From positions 62,001 through 126,000 of the forward strand of contig JASANG010000816.1 of assembly GCA_030248215.1 (NCBI GenBank): a DNA stretch of 64,000 bases. Reading direction: 5' to 3'. This stretch comes from Enoplolaimus lenunculus (Eukaryota > Nematoda > Enoplea > Enoplida > Thoracostomopsidae). Every line of letters begins with the position of its first letter. Position 1 is the stretch's first letter. A program made the translations under genes and the position numbers. Positions 1 through 31,597 of this stretch are shown here, piece by piece. Below the pieces are notes generated by a model. The model was not told the DNA's origin, did no database searches, and saw nothing but the letters and a program-made list of their open reading frames with translations.

Positions 1-1659
1 GACTCGACAGTAGGTAGCATCAATCTCAGTTTCAGCTTTTGAATAGACTCAAGACTATAAACTAAGGCGATAGCCCATCAACAGGCATAATCAATGTGTG
101 TTCCATGATGTTACACGAACCTGTATCTGCATGTATAAACTTTTTAAGTCAAGCGAATTATCAACGAAAAATATTATTTCATTTCACAACATTTCTTATC
201 GCTCTGCTCAGGCACATGTTAGCGTTTTCTTCTGGGACACAATAGCTCGTAGCCCAGTGGCGTAAAGCGTACGTACGCACGACAGTGGTGATTTCAATAT
301 TTGTCTTACCAGAGTCAGACCTTAAATATTGTATACTTCAAGTAAACATCGCTTAATTTTTGTCACCAAAAATTTTGAGGCCAACAAAACTTTCCGGATC
401 ACATTTCCTTGTTCGGCGACTGCTTGTGATCGATCTATCTTTGATTGACAGCTTACAAGTTGGCAACCGATGTGTTTATGTTGCTGGTTCACCCACGCAT
501 TTTGAACAGCATTACATAATGTAGAGTGTGTGTGTGTGTGGTGGTGGTTACAAGCAAGCGAAACACAAAATTGCTTCATTCACGCGTGTTGTATTTAGTT
601 TCGTTTTGTTGCACGCGTCAAAAATGCAGTCACGTGTGCAATTTTAATTATTGTTATGCAAGCATTTTGTTGTTTTTAAGTATATTATCGAGGTTCCGAT
701 TTTAGTTTGAAAAAATAAAATCGTGACTACATTTCACTGGAAAAGCCATGAACATTAATTTAATAATGATTCGCCGGAACCGGAACTGAGATTTGGATAT
801 ATTGCATCGCCGAATTTCTGCTGATTGATAGTTACGTATTTAAAATTGTTAAACAAAGTTGGCGGAACAGGCGGAATTATTAAAAGCCATCGGGATGATT
901 GGCAATTTTTATCCTCGATTTACCAGCCAATATTTGCGTTTTGTATTTCGTTTCTATGATGTACAGGAGTGGGTGGCTGCTCCAGCCCTGATCACAGTCG
1001 TCCATTGATAGCACAAGCTTTGTTGTATCCGTAATTTTCGTAGTGGGTGTGTGCTTTCTCACAAGATCGACACTGGTACACGTGCATGTAAACAAGCTTT
1101 TCAATCAGAGAAAATGTTCTCTTATTTCTACAAAAAAATCAGGGGAAACTACAATTTTTTTGATTGAGAGAAATCAGGTGAAAAAATTATTGTCAAAATT
1201 CCGCGGATACCCACCCTGTAATTGTAGTAGTAACGTATTTTCAAATATAGTATGCTTTAGCATATTTGAAGCGTAATTTTTACACCGGCAGATTTTAAAT
1301 TAATCTTGGTCACTGGAGTTGTGTAGATATTCTGTAGACTTTGTTATTTTACAAGTTGCAACGGCAAAAATTACGTAACGCGTGCAAACAAGCGTTTTGT
1401 CGGCTGATTCTTCGTGGTGTCATGATTTATAACATCGTTTAACTCCTTGGCTTTGGCGTGTGTCCATTATAGTGGTGACTAGAAGCTTTTTGTTTTGTTA
1501 TAACTCGCTTATGAATACGAACACTTAGTATATACAATTATTCTGATAGTCTCATACAACAAGCTGGGAAGTGTATATTTATTCTACTTGTGATTGAAAT
1601 TTGGTATAAGAGCATCCCATAGGTCCTAGTAAAACTAACGCATCACTGGGCTTCCGCAG
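1..1659. other. Upstream or intronic region without a supported gene
   Basis: AT-rich sequence with no exon I can tie to WDR7. It contains a short GT/GGT microsatellite at about 524-548, a fragment resembling the right end of family H (about 968-1000, ggctgctccagccctg), and a tRNA-like fragment near 243-300. It may be a large intron or the region upstream of a short isoform. Confidence 0.4.
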
Positions 1660-20749
<19,090 letters not shown>

Positions 20750-20824
20750 AAATTTTAACCCTTCCTCACATCGAGCATACTATGAGCAACTTAATTGTAG
20801 AGTATGTGGGTGTAGTGTGTGCGC

Positions 20825-20830
20825 AATAAA
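20825..20830 (+). terminator. Polyadenylation signal AATAAA for WDR7
   Basis: A canonical AATAAA lies 75 bases after the WDR7 stop codon, followed by a T/G-containing stretch. No cleavage site can be fixed from sequence alone. Confidence 0.6.
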
Positions 20831-21685
20831 CAGTGTTTAACAATTACCTAAACATATGCTGAGAGCAATAATGTGGGACGGTTAAAATTAATATTTTCGT
20901 AAAAGATTGAAATTTTTTTAATATTTTTTGTTAGCAAAGAAACTTATCTCATTTTCGTTTACATTTTTCGGAAAAATCACAGGAGTTGATGGTAGATGTT
21001 TAATAGCACTTCTGTAGCTGCTTAATAATTTGCTAAACCGGAGTATAATTTTTGTGTCTGGTTAGTACAGTACTTCAGCCGAAATACGCGATTCTGATGT
21101 GTGATTTTCGAGCCTGTACGGCTGTGTGATCAGAGAACACATGCATTTTAAATTAATATACTATTTATTTCTCTAGTCAACACATTATATACATAGTAAT
21201 CTGACTTAATAGTGCTAATACTGCTAATATTATATATTAAAGTTTACTGCTGTTTTGTTATAGAGCAAGTTTAGCATTATAGTACGCCGAAGATGTACCA
21301 AGTGGTCACTGGGTGTGTGGGAACATAAATATAGGTGTTCCAGGTCTTTTCCGTTATCCCTACCAGCTCATGCTCGCCCAAAAATGGTTCGATTTTGGAA
21401 ATTTTTGCATATTTGAGCTTATCATGACCTGACCAGTGTCATTCCACGCCAAAGTTTGAATGTTTAAAAATTCGATTTTTTAACCGCCAAAAAAATTTGT
21501 CAAAAAATTGGACAAGTAAAATTTGACCATTGCCGAAGTCATGGGAGGTCATGAGAAGCTCAAATATGCCAAAATTTTTTAGATCCAACGATTTTTGGGC
21601 AAACGCGGGCTGGGGGAAACGGAAAAGACTCAGTATTTCCTACATATCTACATCGCAAACTATAACTTTAGTATAGTCTCAAGTT
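20831..21685. other. Intergenic sequence downstream of WDR7
   Basis: AT-rich, without a supported gene. It includes an imperfect inverted pair around 21350-21620, with arms related to gcccaaaaatggttcgattt and ttttttagatccaacgattt, suggesting an old MITE. Confidence 0.35.
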
Positions 21686-22135
21686 TGGAAAAGATCAGAG
21701 ACGGAACGTATTTCTGTGGGACTGTATTAGATTAAGCTTTAGACTAATTTTGTTGCTTGGCTTCGGCCTTGGGTTTAGGAATATGCTCATTCTTACGTTA
21801 AGGCTTAGGCTTATAGTTTTACACTGCAAAAAATAGTGAGTTAAATTGACTCTTACCGAAATTGATTTTTCCGGACTACACAAACCAGGGGCGTACCGAT
21901 AGGCGGGCGCCCCCACCCAATCGGAATCAGTTCGTGTGTCATAAAATTTACATTACATACAAAAATTACGCCCAGCTTCTCGCGAGGTTAATTGTTCAAG
22001 TTTCAAATATTTTGCCTTTGGCACTGTTCAAAGGAAAACTTCATCGTCAGTCAATTTGACACCATTTTTTCCAGTGTAGGCTTAGGAATATGCTTATGAA
22101 CTGTTCCGCTCCTGTTCTTTACATAGGCCGAATTA
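21686..22135. mobile_element. Family E element carrying TTAGGC-like runs, interrupted by family B
   Basis: The left part reads aaagatcagagacggaacg and continues with aggcttaggctt and gaatatgctcattcttacg. The right part resumes as ggcttaggaatatgctt and ends actgttccgctcctgttctttacataggcc. Between them lies a complete family B MITE (21822-22076). The left terminus is degraded. Confidence 0.65.
21822..22076. mobile_element. Family B MITE (TA target site), nested in family E
   Basis: Ends are CACTGCAAAAAATAGTGAGT and a near-complementary ccattttttccagtg, flanked by TA on both sides. This fits a Tc1/mariner-type TA duplication. It interrupts a family E element, so it is the younger insertion. Confidence 0.7.
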
Positions 22136-22520
22136 TCTATTTCCACACATACTGGACTGAAAATATGCAAGACTTGAACTGGTGTTAAACTAAAGATCGT
22201 CCAGCTCTGTATACGCCCCCATGTTTTGAAAACATTAACTCCGCTTCCTCGGAATGGTTTTTTGGCCGACCCAACTGTTTTTTGCAATATTGCTTCAGCG
22301 TAAAGCTAAATATTTCAGTAAAACATCAATCAAGTTTTAATTTACAGTTCCAAAATGGACTGTAGAAACGACAGATAACGAGCAACTCCTGTTTAGGAGC
22401 AACATTTGTATATAAATGTACATATATAAAAGTAAAATATATATTACGCAAAATGGACATAAATAAACTGAAATCCATTATTTTGATTTATAGATCGATT
22501 AACGTTTCTATATGATTGCA

Positions 22521-22575
22521 TACATTATATATAATATATATTATATATAAATATATAATATATAGTATATATATC
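22521..22575. repeat. AT microsatellite
   Basis: A run of imperfect (TA)n with atatata blocks, just left of a family E element. Confidence 0.8.
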
Positions 22576-22624
22576 GGAGTGCAACTGTGTGTAAAAAATA
22601 CCGGAGCCGGAAGTCAACAAAATT

Positions 22625-22996
22625 GGCCCATGTAAAAAGATCAGGGACGGAAAGTTTTTCTGTGGGACTGCAACAGAGTATGTTTAAGCTAGACAGGCCC
22701 GTAGCCAGCTCATCTTGCTAGAGGGGCCAAAGAATTTTCAGGAAGGGCATTCAATGGTTTTCAGTGACTTACAAGCAAAATTGAAAATCTTCTAGGGGGA
22801 GCAAAATATTTTCCAGGGCGGCTGAGCCCCGCCCCGGCCCCCCTTGGCTACGGGTTCGGCTTTACACTATTTTTTGTTTAGGCTTACCCTTAGGCTTTTG
22901 CTTAAATATACGCTCGTTCTTACGCTTAAGCTACGCTTTGGCTGAGGCTTTACAGTTACGCTTGCTGCTGTTACCGCCCAGTTCTATACATTGGCC
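22625..22996. mobile_element. Family E MITE with perfect 8-bp TSD
   Basis: Starts ggcccatgtaaaaagatcag and ends gttctatacattggcc; flanked by a perfect 8-bp duplication acaaaatt at 22617-22624 and 22997-23004. Internal runs of ttaggctt variants occur on the right side. A family A MITE (22696-22856) is inserted inside. The 8-bp TSD points to the hAT superfamily. Confidence 0.8.
22696..22856. mobile_element. Family A MITE nested in family E
   Basis: Starts ggcccgtagccagctcatct and ends cccttggctacgggttc. The inverted termini and the internal motifs aattttcaggaagggcatt and ctgagcccc match the other family A copies. No clean TSD was seen for this copy. Confidence 0.75.
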
Positions 22997-24027
22997 ACAA
23001 AATTTGCAGGTGTCGGAGGCGACGCTAGTTTGGGGGAAATTAGGCAAATAAAATTATGTTCAATTTGCTAATTTTAACAAACATCTGTATGGTTGTTGAT
23101 AAACCTTTTTGTTTTTGTTTTTCACGAAATCTCCACAACTCCGTTCACAAAATTTTACCAAAATTTAAAACGAAACGCACCAAATTTTGTAAAACAATGT
23201 AAAATTTCACTATTGAAACTGCCGGAACGTCCGGCTGAAACTGTATCGGAACCGGAGGCAGACGTCCTTGGACCCGGATGTCTAAAGTAACATGGGCCTC
23301 AATTACTGTCGACATTCAAACAGGCAAGGCAGGGGCTAGAAGGGTGTAGTAGCCTCCATCACCCATCAACGAGAAGATGCCTCTTGTGAGGTATCAACCA
23401 GAGACGTATAGCTTATTCAGGAATTAGCCTAAGTAACTTTTAGTGCCGTCCAATTTTTCGGTGGTACTGCGAAAGAGTAGACTTTTACATTTTAGACATT
23501 TTTAGGAGCGGTGTAGCATACGCCCCCGTTAGAATTTTTTGTTATAAAATGGTATTAACGCGCCTACCTTATCATTTTCTTCCCTCTCAAAATTGTGCAA
23601 AAACAATTTTTCCCTCAGAAATTTTTTGTGATTAAGTGTAATAAAATTCCACCCTATCGTACATTATTCCCCTGCCCTTGGCATCTATAGCATACAGTAA
23701 AAATTGCGTATCATAACACTCTTTGCCAGACCACCCTCCGTCTCCGTTTGAAATTTCTAAATCCATCTCTGGTTTGCTCCAAGACGGCCAAAATGTTTAT
23801 CTCTAAAATCCGTATAAATTCAGCAATATACAACAAAAATAGACTACTTTTCTTCGCTGGACAAGCGTATAGACACCGTAAAACAGCCCAAATAGTGTGC
23901 GATGGCCCCGACAGCATATATAATATTTTGAAATATATGTGACAGTGTAAATGATAAATGATAGTCATTTGCATTTTGGCGTTGTGCTCAATGCTGCTGT
24001 TTCGCCAATCTGCAGCCACCCGACCCG

Positions 24028-24042
24028 CCCCCCCCCCCCCCC
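24028..24042. repeat. Poly-C tract (15 C)
   Basis: An uninterrupted run of 15 cytosines. Such tracts are prone to length errors in sequencing. Confidence 0.9.
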
Positions 24043-24360
24043 GATATAACACCCGAGTGTAGTTTGTGTCGTTTTTATCGTTGTATGTATATATTTGTGT
24101 ATATATTACAAATATGTATGTAACGCAACTTGATTTTTGCCAAATTTTGTCGATCGAAAAATGGTTTGCCCCCCTCGGAATTGGTAGTAATGTATCAAAC
24201 TGCATACTGTGTATGATAATATATGTATATACTTTGATATATTTTCTATGTATATATTTTAAAGATGTGATTTCTGTACAAAAGAAACAAAAATACAAAT
24301 ATTTGATTAATAGCACCGCTGTTTTAGACCCCCCATTTTTTGTCTCATAATAGACAACAG

Positions 24361-24550
24361 TCAATGTCGGAGCAGTCAGGGGTGGGGGCTTCCCCTAACT
24401 CCAGGGTGGGAGAACCCAAACTCGCGAGCGAAGCAAACTACAAGCCAGATGCATTTGAAAACTTTTTTGTTACAACCGGTTCAGGTGGGGGCCTGTTTAG
24501 GATTGCCCCTCCCAAAATGGGATAATATGGGGTGTGGCTGCTACGGCCCT
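24361..24550. mobile_element. Family H hAT-type MITE with perfect 8-bp TSD
   Basis: The interior matches the other family H copies (ggagcag, actccagggtggg, ctcgcgagcgaagc, aaccggtt, ctacggccct). It is flanked by gacaacag at 24353-24360 and 24551-24558. It is 190 bp and non-coding. Confidence 0.8.
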
Positions 24551-25543
24551 GACAACAGTGTATTTTGCACCGTTATATACTACTTTTGTGGCGATGCTGT
24601 TGTTTATTGTTTGTTGTGTTACGTCAATGCATTTCAGTATCCGGTTTGTCTCGCAGTTTCGGTCTCCGTATCCGGGTGTTGTCGTCCATACCGGTGGATC
24701 TATACATTTCAGACGTGGTGGTGGGCTGGCAAAAGTTATCAAACGCAATTTTTTACTGTATACTGTGTATGTGCCAATTTCGTAGACGGACCTTTGCCAT
24801 TTTAGTACAAAAAATATGTTGTGACGGGTAGGCGTATACGCCCGCACCCTGCAGGATCCACTATGGGTCGTCGATACGCAATTTAGTACTATGTGTTAAA
24901 TTTTATACATTATAATGTGTTAAAAAGTTGTGTAATTTGTACTACGAATGGCGAAACCCGTTATGTCTCTGAATATTTTCATTGGAACAGATCCACAAAT
25001 TTCTAATTTTAACACAAAATTTTGGATCACATCCCTGTTTGCACAAGGGGGGGGTGGGCTCGGCCTGGGTAACCCCGCCCCCTGGATTAGCCAGTGATGC
25101 TTACTGTTACAACAGACCTTTGTAGCTATACCTCTGATCTTATACAGCCTAAAATGACATACCAAATTTTAAAACAATTAGTTGCACAGTTTGACCTCCT
25201 CAAAATGTAGGCTCTGACACTTTCATTGTAGGTCGTAAAAGAGAATTTGCTATTCAGGCCAAGCCAAATACCAGTTGATCCAAACCCAATAATAACGATC
25301 AGGAACAAAATCTGATTGGCTGCCACAATGCCTCAGATGGAACAGTAAAATTTGATTGGACAGTCAATTGTATATCAGTTTAGCCAATGTCAAATCGCTA
25401 TTGGAACACCAGATCGGCCTTGTCCAATGACAATTAATAATTAATCCGGGTCTCAAATAATAAGTGCGTCTAATGGCTTGAATCGCAGGTTGGCTTACGA
25501 CATAGTATGACACTGCATCCATCCTTGTACACAACCGTTATTA

Positions 25544-25765
25544 CACTGTATTTTATGCACTATACTGTATGAGTCAAACTAACTCTCTGCGAAATAGGCT
25601 TTTCGGGACTACACAATCTGAGTAAAATTCGACTCTGCCGCAATCAAACTTTCGACTCCAGTTAATCGAATTTGACTCTGACGGAGTCGAATTTTGACTC
25701 AATATGTTTAGTCCTAAAAAGCCTATTTCAGAGAGAGTCAATTGGACTCACCACTTTTTTTGCAG
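25544..25765. mobile_element. Family B MITE, diverged
   Basis: Contains the family's inverted gagtcaaactaactctctgc / gagagagtcaattggactca arms, the ggcttttcgggactacacaa / tcctaaaaagcc segments, and a terminal ttttttgcagta. The left end is altered by local AT-rich change. Confidence 0.6.
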
Positions 25766-26514
25766 TATCTGTTTCTGCCAGCAACTTAAATTTTATCAAC
25801 TAAAAACAATGGTCACAACACTTATCCCTCCTGTGAATTCAGTTGTTTTTCTGCTGAGAAATGTCTAAACGATAAATATCGGTGTAGATGTGCCCCCCCC
25901 GAAATGCACACAAGCGTCCCAAACACCAATGATTTATGGAGTCATTAGACAACTTTTATGAGATAACATTTCTCGTGTTTTGCACAACATATAGGCATAA
26001 TGTTATGTTTTCGTTTGCATCATTAACGTTTCAGGGGGTCAGCCAAACAGGATCGAGCTACGTAGTGGTATAGGGCCAAGGGGTGTTGAAGGGGGTCAGT
26101 GAAAAAAGAACCAGCGATGTACTAATATAGGGCCAGGGGTGCTGATCCCAAAACACGGTATACGGCGGGTACATACAAGGGAGTGTAATTTACAATGACA
26201 GTAGATCCGTTGGGATCGAAATGAGCGGGAAGCCAAACGCAATTTCAGTATGTATATAAATTTATAGTGTCATTTTTTCAGAAACATATTTCCTTGACCG
26301 CAAAAGCAGGAACCTATCATCCCGCCTGCTATGCTACCGCTGTATATGGCGTGGGATCTAGTGACGATTGGGGGAATAGTCTTGGATGCCCGTCAAAAAT
26401 AATCCTCCGCCAATTGAACGGGTTTTTGTCAGTTTTCTGCCTCAGCCTAAGCCTGTGATAGAAATTTGTACTTTATTAACATTTGTGAACAAACTGATCG
26501 CAACGATTGGTATA

Positions 26515-26640
26515 TTCTAAAGGCTTGGCTTAGGTTTAGGCTTAGGCTTTGGAATATGCTCATTCTTACGCTTAGGCTTGGGCTTAGGCATAAGAATATG
26601 ATATAAATACTGTTCCGCCCCTGTTGTTTACATTGGCCGC
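26515..26640. mobile_element. Family E fragment with TTAGGC run
   Basis: Contains ggcttaggtttaggcttagg, gaatatgctcattcttacg, and the family E right end (actgttccgcccctgttgtttacattggcc). The left part is missing. Confidence 0.6.
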
Positions 26641-26944
26641 CGCTTACCACCACCCCCTAGGGCTGCTGCACCATTTACTGGACCAGTTTAGTTTTAACGA
26701 CCAAACATTTGTTAAATTTGGCTCTAATGAAAATACAGTGACACAGTCATTAGTTTGAAAGTTTGCCTAAAAGTGCCACACACAACAATAAAACGATTAC
26801 ATTTCGGGTTATTTTTCAGGCAGTTTTCCAATTTGTTAACAATCTGGTTTTAACAAGTTTAGCCAATGTTACTCTGAGGGCCGTTCCGTTGTCCCATCCA
26901 TGGACAACAAAAGTGAAAGCGTAAATATGAAACACTCTTGCTGT

Positions 26945-27015
26945 AAGCTCAGATTTTGCTGAAACGTGGGGCAGCGGAGATAGCAGGACAGCCGGGACAG
27001 CGAGACAGCAGGGAC
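26945..27015. repeat. Short GGGACAG minisatellite
   Basis: Imperfect repeats of the type gcaggacagccgggacagcg. The unit resembles the reverse complement of the minisatellite at the right edge of the window. Confidence 0.6.
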
Positions 27016-27186
27016 AAAGGGACCGCACGGCTAAGCGTAAGCCTAAACTTACAACCTAAGCTTAATCCTACGCCTAGACCTATGCTTAAGCCTACGCAAT
27101 TTGTCGCCCACCATTTATGACCAGGATCAGGCTTACGCTCAGGGTTGCGTTTAGGATTATGCTTAGATTTTATTTAACGGTTTTAG

Positions 27187-27376
27187 CAGTGCCGGAGCAG
27201 GCAGGGATGTGAGCTCCCACCAAATTCCAGGGTGGAGGCCCCAAGCTCGCTAGCGAAGCGAACAGAAAGCCAGACACATTTTAAAACTTACAGTTTTTGT
27301 TTCAACCGGTTAGGGTGGGTGCCCCTTTAGGGGTGGGGCCCCAAAATGGGGGTATGGGGGTGGCAGCTCCGGCCTT
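27187..27376. mobile_element. Family H MITE
   Basis: Starts CAGTGCCGGAGCAGGCAGGG and ends gcagctccggcctt, so the ends are inverted copies. The interior shares ctcgctagcgaagcgaac and aaccggttagggtggg with other copies. No clear TSD. Confidence 0.65.
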
Positions 27377-27876
27377 GGAGGACATCTTTTGGGCGACAAG
27401 TTGTCGGCCGACGAATTATCGTAGATTCTACACAAAATTTGCCACAATCATAGAGAAATACAAATCTATACTCTTGTGTTTGTTGCTATCTCTCAGCACA
27501 CTGGAATGACCCTCAGCGTTAACCTGGGCCACAAGTGGGCGGATTCTTATTGTTTACTTCATTACTTTCTCTGCAATTCCATCAGTCTTTAGGCAGTGTT
27601 GGAGACAATATAGTTTGACCGGAAATCTAAGCATAAACTTTAGACGCGAAGCCCTTGCGAGCAAAATGCGTACCACGAAGAGTGTTATAGCGTGACACGA
27701 CCTTCCGAGGACTGGCGCATAGAAGTTTCTAATCAGTTATGCCTCAGTCAAAGTTAATGAACGTTATTAATCTTGCAACGCTGAGTTTTAGACCCACACA
27801 CCTTTAAGATCAGAGGGAGAATGTTTTTAAATTTTTGGGTTTTGGCACCTTTTTGCGCCAAGATTATAATTATATG

Positions 27877-28031
27877 GGCCCATATTACTTTAAGGGGCGT
27901 CCAGGTTTCTGGTAGATCCATAAAAGAGTAGGTTTAAATTCTAGATTACATTTTTGTGATTTAGCTTAGGCTTAGGCTTAGGCTTTGGAATACGCTTAAT
28001 CTACTGTTACGCCCTTTAAGTAACATTGGTC
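27877..28031. mobile_element. Family D MITE with internal TTAGGC run
   Basis: Starts ggcccatattactttaaggg and ends gccctttaagtaacattggtc. Flanks attatatg and attataag agree at 7 of 8 positions. The interior contains gcttaggcttaggcttagg. It is 155 bp. Confidence 0.8.
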
Positions 28032-28051
28032 ATTATAAGGGTGAAGCAATT

Positions 28052-28190
28052 AGGCCCCTAGCCAGCTCACCTTGCTTGAAGGCTAAAAAATTTTGCGAGA
28101 GGTATCTAACGGTGTTCGTTGACAAGCATGGTGGAATTGAAACATTTCTAGTGGTGAGGCAATATTTTTCTGCACCCCTTGGCTACGGTC
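28052..28190. mobile_element. Family A MITE, diverged
   Basis: Starts aggcccctagccagctcacc and ends ccccttggctacgg, with the family's internal motifs eroded. It lies 20 bp from a family D element. Confidence 0.65.
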
Positions 28191-28645
28191 ACGGATACGG
28201 GCGGCAAATCTTGTCAGTGATTTTGGTAAGCTGATTGCAATTTAAGCATGGCATATGAGGTTAAACGAATCAATTGACACAGGGTATATTTTGGAAAGAA
28301 TAATGAATTGAGAATTACGTACTGTGTCTTCCTTGACGAACACCAGCAAGCAGGTTGTGAACTAAAAATGTCAATGTGATTATTATCGTTCTTCTCGGAG
28401 AAACTTTGTTGATCCAAAAATTCTACCCCGGAACCAGGGACAGACGTTGATTTCGGTCTTGGGAACCGACGATAAAACCAATTGACCAATTTATGATGCA
28501 GCCTGGTGCGGTGGTGACGATACTAATCTTGATGCATTGCGAAAACGGTTGTGAAAGCGGTGTCGTCAAATAACAAATTGCATTTCGGTTGCAGGGGTTT
28601 TGGGCAACAAAGTTCGCGTATCCCCAATAGTCTAAGTGTATTTGC

Positions 28646-28722
28646 AATATATATATATTTATATATATATATATATGTATATATAGACATATATATGTAT
28701 ATATACATATATGTATATATAT
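28646..28722. repeat. TA/TATG microsatellite
   Basis: About 77 bp of imperfect (TA)n with interspersed gtat and cata. The long minus-strand frames here (IYIYI-type repeats) are low-complexity artefacts. Confidence 0.85.
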
Positions 28723-29388
28723 GAAATTTTGGAATTGATGTTTGTTTATAAAAGGGGACCATGGATTGGATGACCCCCTGGAATCACTGAATAATATATT
28801 TGTAATACACATATATCTGCATACACATATTTGTCACAAAATGGTCAAATTTTAAAATCTGGCATATTTTATTTTAAAAAGTAATTTCAATAAGTTGATT
28901 TTGTCGCCAAAATGATTTATGCATTTCGAAGATGTTGTCTTTGTGAAGCAGCGTTCGGTGTCGCCGTGTGCATTTTGCTTTTGTGTCATTGGACAAACAG
29001 AACACAATTTTCGTGTTCGCTTCTCCTACTGGTCATTGAACCAGACGAGTAGCAATCGTGATTTCTGATTGGACTGAGTCTGTTTTAGGCTTAGGCTTAG
29101 GCTTGAAATATATGGAAAAACGTAACGAACAATGTGGTAAACTCTGGGATAAGTAAAGGATACTGAAAGGTGGCATTACATTGATACGGACTCTTATTAT
29201 GGATACGGACTCCTATTGACTGGAACTCCAAATGGGGGCTCTCCTCTTATTCGGGTCACCACAGTACAGTTAAAAGCGACGGCCAGGAAGTGTGTGGTCT
29301 TGATTGATTTGAAGACATTTTAGGGTTTGTAATTTTAATATCGATAAAACATCTGTTAATGAAATTAAAACAAATGTTTGAGTTTTAA

Positions 29389-29657
29389 GCCATATTCACA
29401 CGCGCAAGTTTATACTGCGAGAACTTGCAGCTACAAATTGCGCGCATAATTTGCATTTTTTTTCAGCAGCCAATGAGAAAGCGGCTGCAAAAATTCAGTG
29501 AACTTGCAATGGTTATTCACACATGTGAACTAAATTCCCAACTATGATTTTTAATGAATTATTTGCAGCTCCAAAGTTTTTTCGAACAGTATTTGGACAA
29601 AACTTGCAAGTGCAAGTTGCAGCTGCCGCAGCAAAAACTCGTGCGTGTGAATAGGGC
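29389..29657. mobile_element. Family G MITE with TTAA target site
   Basis: Starts gccatattcacacgcgcaag and ends gtgcgtgtgaatagggc, and is bounded by TTAA at 29385-29388 and 29658-29661. A TTAA duplication suggests a piggyBac-related family. The interior carries inverted cttgcagct / agcttgcaag-type repeats. Confidence 0.7.
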
Positions 29658-29921
29658 TTAACAGTTAATCTTAGGTGCTAATATGAGCACCGACTCTCTA
29701 ATTAGGCGTACTATTTACCCTAGAATTTTATACTAACCTTAATTCGCTCAATCTTAGTTTTTGTCATACTTAAAGGGGATTTCAGCTAACATAATGAGAA
29801 GCAAAACTTTAAATCCTCGTGGTAATTTTGGTATATTTCCGAATTTTTTAGCTTGTGAGAGGGTAAGTAGCCGTTTATCTCGCTCGAAATACCGACTGTT
29901 GCTTGTTGGAATACTAATATC

Positions 29922-30099
29922 GGCCCATGTCAAACATCAGGGACGGATCATTTTGCTGCGCAACTGCAACAAAGTAAGCTTAAGCTTTCGACGAATTTTT
30001 GCTTAGGATAAACGTTATTCTTAGGTATAGACATTTTCTTACGTTTAGGTTTAGGATCATGCTTATACTACTGTCACGGCGTTGTTGAAAACATTGGCC
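29922..30099. mobile_element. Family E MITE
   Basis: Starts ggcccatgtcaaacatcagg and ends aaaacattggcc, with a TTAGG-like interior that is more degenerate than in other copies. Confidence 0.6.
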
Positions 30100-31389
30100 C
30101 TGACTCCTTTATGAATAGGAATTAGCCGTTGAACGGGCTATTGAGAAACGACATACATTAGAAGCCCAACGCACCTTTTACTAAATCTTAATACAAAATT
30201 TTGGTTTTGTATTCTGCGGGGGGTCATAGCCTAACCCAATTGACGCATCATTTGATTCGCCATCGAAATCACAGAGTACAATATTTCATTGGATAACCTG
30301 AGTTTGAGTTTGATTTGTTTAAGCTATTGTTTATTCGTATGCTTAGTGTATGTTTTTTTGAATTTTGAAAATATCCATGTTTCTGTTACAGAAATACTTG
30401 GAAAACTTGGCTGCTATAAAGTATAGCTTAACGCAAATTATTTATTGAATAGCAGATTGGCCTACGATATAAACGTTGTGCTCTAAAATTTGCGTTTAAC
30501 TGCGTCGCAATGTTTCAATACAAAATTGTTGGCTAAAATTTTATAACTGTTAAAATTGTAAAAGTTCTCAATCTTAAGAAATTAAGTTTATTGAAATAGA
30601 AAAATTGAAATATATTCGTACAGATTAGGATTTCTCTACAGTTTTCGTAACATTTTAAGTTAACATCTATCCTTTAGGCTCAGGCTTAGACAACAAGTTT
30701 CCGCTTAAGTTAACCTGTTCTGAAATCGATTCCTGAACCTAAACCTAATCCTGTGGTGGTCAATGTAAAAGATCCTAGATTTGAAATCGAATTCCGGTCT
30801 GCTTGCATGACGATACGCAATGCTCATGAAACTTATCTGGACATGGTTAAGCACTTTACCGCACCCCCCTAAGCTGACACTCACTACGATACGGTCCTGT
30901 CTCCAAATGTACTACTCACCCCTTATACCATTAATATCCAAATATGTTAATCTGTGAGTATTCGCCTGATTTAAAATAGATGGATCAGTTTCAAAACAAC
31001 TCAACCGAAAGGAAACGCGAAGACAATCCAGAGCAGCAAAATGTCACGTGTGTCCGCTGTCGACTCTGACGCGATGCGCTAAATCGGCTTAAACTCGAGC
31101 GATTTTGTAATTTGAGCGCAGTGCAAATATTGCAATGAATCTTGCGCATTTATAATTGCAAGTTTTGCAGTCTATTGTGCACGCGCACACGTCGACTATG
31201 AATGCAGAAAGTGTTTAGAATTAATAATGCAGTTTACGTTGAATGTGAATACTGTACAATGTTTAAGGAGATAATTGGACTGTCAGGAGCGGTATTTCAC
31301 AAATTTGACCTTGGCTTCAGTGAGAATTTCAAAGAGTATTTTCAAAGGCTACTAAATATTATGCAAATTTGGTTTTAGTCTTGGTAATA

Positions 31390-31597
31390 CACTGCAAAAA
31401 ATGGTGAGTCAAATTGACTCTCTCGGAAATAGGCTTTTCGTGACTACACAACCTGAGTCAAATTCGACTCCGCCACACTCAAACATGCGACATAGTGAAT
31501 CGAATTTGACTGTGGTGGATTCGAATTTGACTCAGTTTGTGTAGTCAGGAAAAGCATATTTCCGAAAGAGTCAATTTGGTTCACCATTTTTGCAGTG
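31390..31597. mobile_element. Family B MITE, well preserved
   Basis: Starts CACTGCAAAAAATGGTGAGT and ends accatttttgcagtg, bounded by TA on both sides. The inner arms ataggcttttcgtgactaca and gtagtcaggaaaagcatat are inverted copies. It is 208 bp. Confidence 0.8.

Noticed and set aside
23711-24364. 217-residue minus-strand open frame
   Set aside because: Composition is IYTYI-type low complexity with a poly-C-derived Gly run, it overlaps AT-rich repeats and the end of a family H MITE, and it has no recognisable domain.
28423-28812. 129-residue minus-strand frame with Ile/Tyr repeats
   Set aside because: It is a translation of the TA microsatellite at 28646-28722.
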